DNA of 64,000 nt from Verrucomicrobiota bacterium. GTDB taxonomy: Bacteria; Verrucomicrobiota; Verrucomicrobiia; Palsa-1439. This document shows, piece by piece, positions 62,115 through 64,000 of this stretch. The first letter of the stretch is position 1, and each line of letters starts with the position of its first letter. A program made the translations under genes and the position numbers. Location of the stretch: contig VHCW01000013.1 of NCBI GenBank assembly GCA_016871575.1, positions 1 to 64,000 of the forward strand, in the 5' to 3' direction. The notes below the pieces were generated by a model, which was given only the letters and a program-made list of their open reading frames with translations, was not told the DNA's origin and searched no databases.

Positions 62115-63044
62115 ATGAAGAAAACTGCACTGCTGTTCGCCGGCCAAGGCAGCCAAACCGTTGGCATGGGGCGCGACCTTTGTGAGCGGTTTGTGTCCTG
62201 CCGAAATATGTTTGCACTAGCCAATGAAGTCTTGGGTTACGATCTTCAGGGTATTTGTTTTGAAGGGCCGGATGATTTGTTGACCCAGACAGACAATTCC
62301 CAACCCGGTATCTTGTTGACCAGCCTTGTTTGTTTGGAGGCATTGCGCCGTCAGGCCCCAGCGTTGACCTTTGACGCCGTGGCCGGCTTGTCTCTGGGGG
62401 AGTTTACCGCCTTGACGGTGGCCGGGTCGCTCCGTTTTGAAGACGGGCTGCGCTTGGTTCGGCAACGGGGGCGATTCATGCAGGACGCCTGTAATGCGAC
62501 CACCGGCAGCATGGCATCCATCATCAATATGGACGCCGGTGCTTTGGCCGAGGTTTGCCGTGAAGCTGACGTTGACATCGCCAATCTCAATTGCCCCGGC
62601 CAAACTGTCATCTCTGGCCAGAAGGACAAGATTGCCAAAGCCATCGAACTGGCCAAGGCGCGAGGCGCCAAACGGGCCATCCCGCTTCAGGTCGCCGGTG
62701 CCTACCATTCCCGCCTGATGCAAGCCGCCCAAGACCGTCTGGCCGGCCTCTTGGAAGGCATTGCCTTGCAAGAACCCGCCGTGACGCTGGTCCACAACGT
62801 CACAGCCTGTCCTGCTTCGGGCGTGGAGGAGATCAAGAAATTGCTCATTCAACAAGTTACCTCCTCTGTCCGCTGGGCTGATTCGATGGAATGGCTGATC
62901 AGGGAGGGTTATACCCGCTTCATCGAATTCGGCCCCGGCAACGTTCTCAGCGGCCTGATGAAACGCATCAACAAGGACGTTGAGATGCTCAATGTCGCCG
63001 ACACTGCGACCTTGGATTCCACGGTTGCCAAATTGAATCCGTGA
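62115..63044 (+). CDS. fabD: Malonyl-CoA acyl-carrier-protein transacylase
   Basis: The 309-residue enzyme loads malonyl groups on ACP for fatty acid synthesis. It has LLFAGQGSQ, the nucleophile S93 in GLSLGEFTAL and H198 in AGAYHSRLM, and ends with FIEFGPGNVLSGLMKRI. ATG 62115 was chosen; an upstream in-frame ATG at 62073 would fall inside the leader hairpin. Other fab genes are not adjacent in this window. Confidence 0.96.
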   Translation: MKKTALLFAGQGSQTVGMGRDLCERFVSCRNMFALANEVLGYDLQGICFEGPDDLLTQTDNSQPGILLTSLVCLEALRRQAPALTFDAVAGLSLGEFTALTVAGSLRFEDGLRLVRQRGRFMQDACNATTGSMASIINMDAGALAEVCREADVDIANLNCPGQTVISGQKDKIAKAIELAKARGAKRAIPLQVAGAYHSRLMQAAQDRLAGLLEGIALQEPAVTLVHNVTACPASGVEEIKKLLIQQVTSSVRWADSMEWLIREGYTRFIEFGPGNVLSGLMKRINKDVEMLNVADTATLDSTVAKLNP

Positions 63045-63049
63045 TGTCA

Positions 63050-63066
63050 GAGACCATCGTGGTCTC
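63050..63066 (+). terminator. Hairpin after fabD
   Basis: GAGACCA and TGGTCTC form a 7-bp stem with a 3-base loop, 5 bases after the fabD stop. There is no U-tract, so termination is uncertain. Confidence 0.4.
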
Positions 63067-63182
63067 CGCATGATACCCCCTCAGGGTGGAGGGCGATAGT
63101 CACGGATGCCGGGCAACCGGGAGAAGTCGCATCTGCGCCGCTCCGGAACCGTCGCTCGCGCGAAATTCAATTGTGACAGCAG

Positions 63183-64000
63183 TTAGCTTTTCTTTGGCAG
63201 CGGAACGATGGCGCTTTGCAGTCCCATCTTCGCGCAAAGGAAGTACACCACCGCGCCAATCACAAACGCAAGCACCGGCGCGGCCGGCACATTGACGCCG
63301 AGGTTGGGCAGGATGCCGACGACGAAGCCAAGCGCCCATGCAATCCAGCCGGCGGGGTTAAACCCGGCGCGCGGCCCGGTCCATTGGCCCTTGCTGAGGA
63401 TGTAATCCACCAACATCGCGCCGCAGATGGGGCCGAAGCTGGCGCCGATGATGACGAACACGCTGATCGCCTTGGCCACAACACCGGTCACAGCGAGCGC
63501 AATGCTGACCGCAGCGCCGATGCCGACGGAGATGAACGGGTTGACCTTCGGCAGCGTTGTCTTGAAGCTGTTGGCGGCAATGAACGATGAGAAACACGCC
63601 GGCGGGAAGGAGGCAACAGCCAGAAGGAACATGACCCATTTCGTGGTGTCTTGGCCGAGGATGGCCGGGATCAATTCAAACGAACTGAGGCTGCTCACGA
63701 CCCCCTTCGATCCGCCCGCCATACCAGCGACAATCACAAGGCTGAGACCAGCGGTCAGGAAGATGGCCAGCGCAATTCCGATAAGGCCGCCCATCTTGAC
63801 ATCTTTTTCATCGCGGCTGTTCGTTCCGAAATCCACGCCCGCCGCACCGGCGGTCGCGAAGAAGCCGACCACGTAGGTCAACATGGCGGCAAGCACGCCG
63901 AAGTAGCTCAAGGCAGCGGGAGGAGATATCATGCCCGGCTGGAGTGTCGTCGCCTGCTGTGCGGTCACCAGCGCAGCAGGATCGAACTGTCCGATGTTGC
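63183..64000 (-). CDS. NCS1-type purine/cytosine permease, 5' end beyond the window
   Basis: At least 272 C-terminal residues of a membrane transporter are present, and the frame runs off the right edge. Segments VDFGTNSRDEKDVKMGG, ASFGPICGAMLVDYIL and GFNPAGWIAWALGFVVG match the nucleobase:cation symporter-1 (CodB-like) family, with about eight hydrophobic helices visible. The substrate, probably a purine, cytosine or related compound, cannot be fixed from this part. The apparent start at 63968 is internal. Confidence 0.82.
   Translation of the reverse strand, partial: NIGQFDPAALVTAQQATTLQPGMISPPAALSYFGVLAAMLTYVVGFFATAGAAGVDFGTNSRDEKDVKMGGLIGIALAIFLTAGLSLVIVAGMAGGSKGVVSSLSSFELIPAILGQDTTKWVMFLLAVASFPPACFSSFIAANSFKTTLPKVNPFISVGIGAAVSIALAVTGVVAKAISVFVIIGASFGPICGAMLVDYILSKGQWTGPRAGFNPAGWIAWALGFVVGILPNLGVNVPAAPVLAFVIGAVVYFLCAKMGLQSAIVPLPKKS

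Noticed and set aside
63067-63182. Possible structured RNA between fabD and the permease
   Set aside because: Some GC-rich pairing is present, but both flanking genes converge here and no known riboswitch core fits.

Overview
The window reads as a chromosomal segment of a GC-rich, Gram-negative bacterium. The likeliest source is the Verrucomicrobiota, perhaps a Pedosphaera/Limisphaerales-type lineage. This is inferred from gene content: several Cys-type sulfatases, Tat-exported FAD oxidoreductases and sugar isomerases, Gfo/Idh/MocA and BNR-4 proteins, class II ribonucleotide reductase, a SpoIIE/STAS partner-switch set, two ECF-sigma clusters with LTXXQ-type proteins, and abundant REP-like hairpins. 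No rRNA or tRNA gene was seen, so the assignment cannot be tightened from sequence alone.

Layout. 0-5.6 kb: purD, a pseudo-protease of family S41, a continuous reading frame joining a low-molecular-weight tyrosine phosphatase, RpiB and serine hydroxymethyltransferase, and a double-ACT protein. 5.6-9.3 kb: an accessory patch with VapBC, a secreted beta-propeller, a low-GC regulator (winged helix, GHKL ATPase, STAS-like domain) preceded by four direct repeats at an exact 22-bp period, and gene remnants among interspersed repeats. 9.3-27.2 kb: mostly housekeeping genes (DUF711, nrdJ, der, rsmB, parA), two ECF sigma clusters, an exonuclease, and a PHP-like plus dehydrogenase pair. 27.3-33.5 kb: a small lipoprotein, a very small basic protein, and two divergent units with FAD oxidoreductases, a TIM-barrel isomerase and a sulfatase. 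33.6-39.1 kb: an aldehyde dehydrogenase and a dispersed STAS/PP2C/RsbW-like module ending in a CDF-like transporter.

39.2-51.0 kb is a catabolic island aimed at sulfated and uronic-acid-containing polysaccharide. It holds a 1013-residue sulfatase-FAD oxidoreductase fusion, a BNR-4 protein, GH16, a sulfatase, a Gfo/Idh/MocA oxidoreductase, a clan-A-like glycosidase and GH28. Neighbouring genes at 30.4-33.5 kb encode the same sulfatase plus FAD-oxidoreductase pairing as separate proteins, which points to a shared job. No SusC/SusD pair is present.

51.0-52.7 kb: REP/MITE-like elements, an MNT-HEPN toxin-antitoxin pair whose HEPN gene is cut off by a REP hairpin, and malate dehydrogenase. 52.8-57.1 kb: a zinc acquisition locus (His-rich small protein, His-loop porin, ZnuA, ZnuC, ZnuB). 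57.1-61.9 kb: a tightly coupled chain of HNH, LarE, a coiled-coil protein, ThiG, ThiH and ThiS, then a lipoprotein. The window ends with a structured leader, fabD and a truncated NCS1-type permease.

The observations most worth following up are the 22-bp repeat array with its multidomain regulator, the sulfatase-FAD oxidoreductase pairing, the phosphatase-RpiB-SHMT fusion, two perfect palindromes of exactly 40 bp (one inside rsmB), and REP elements read through in frame within a signal peptide.
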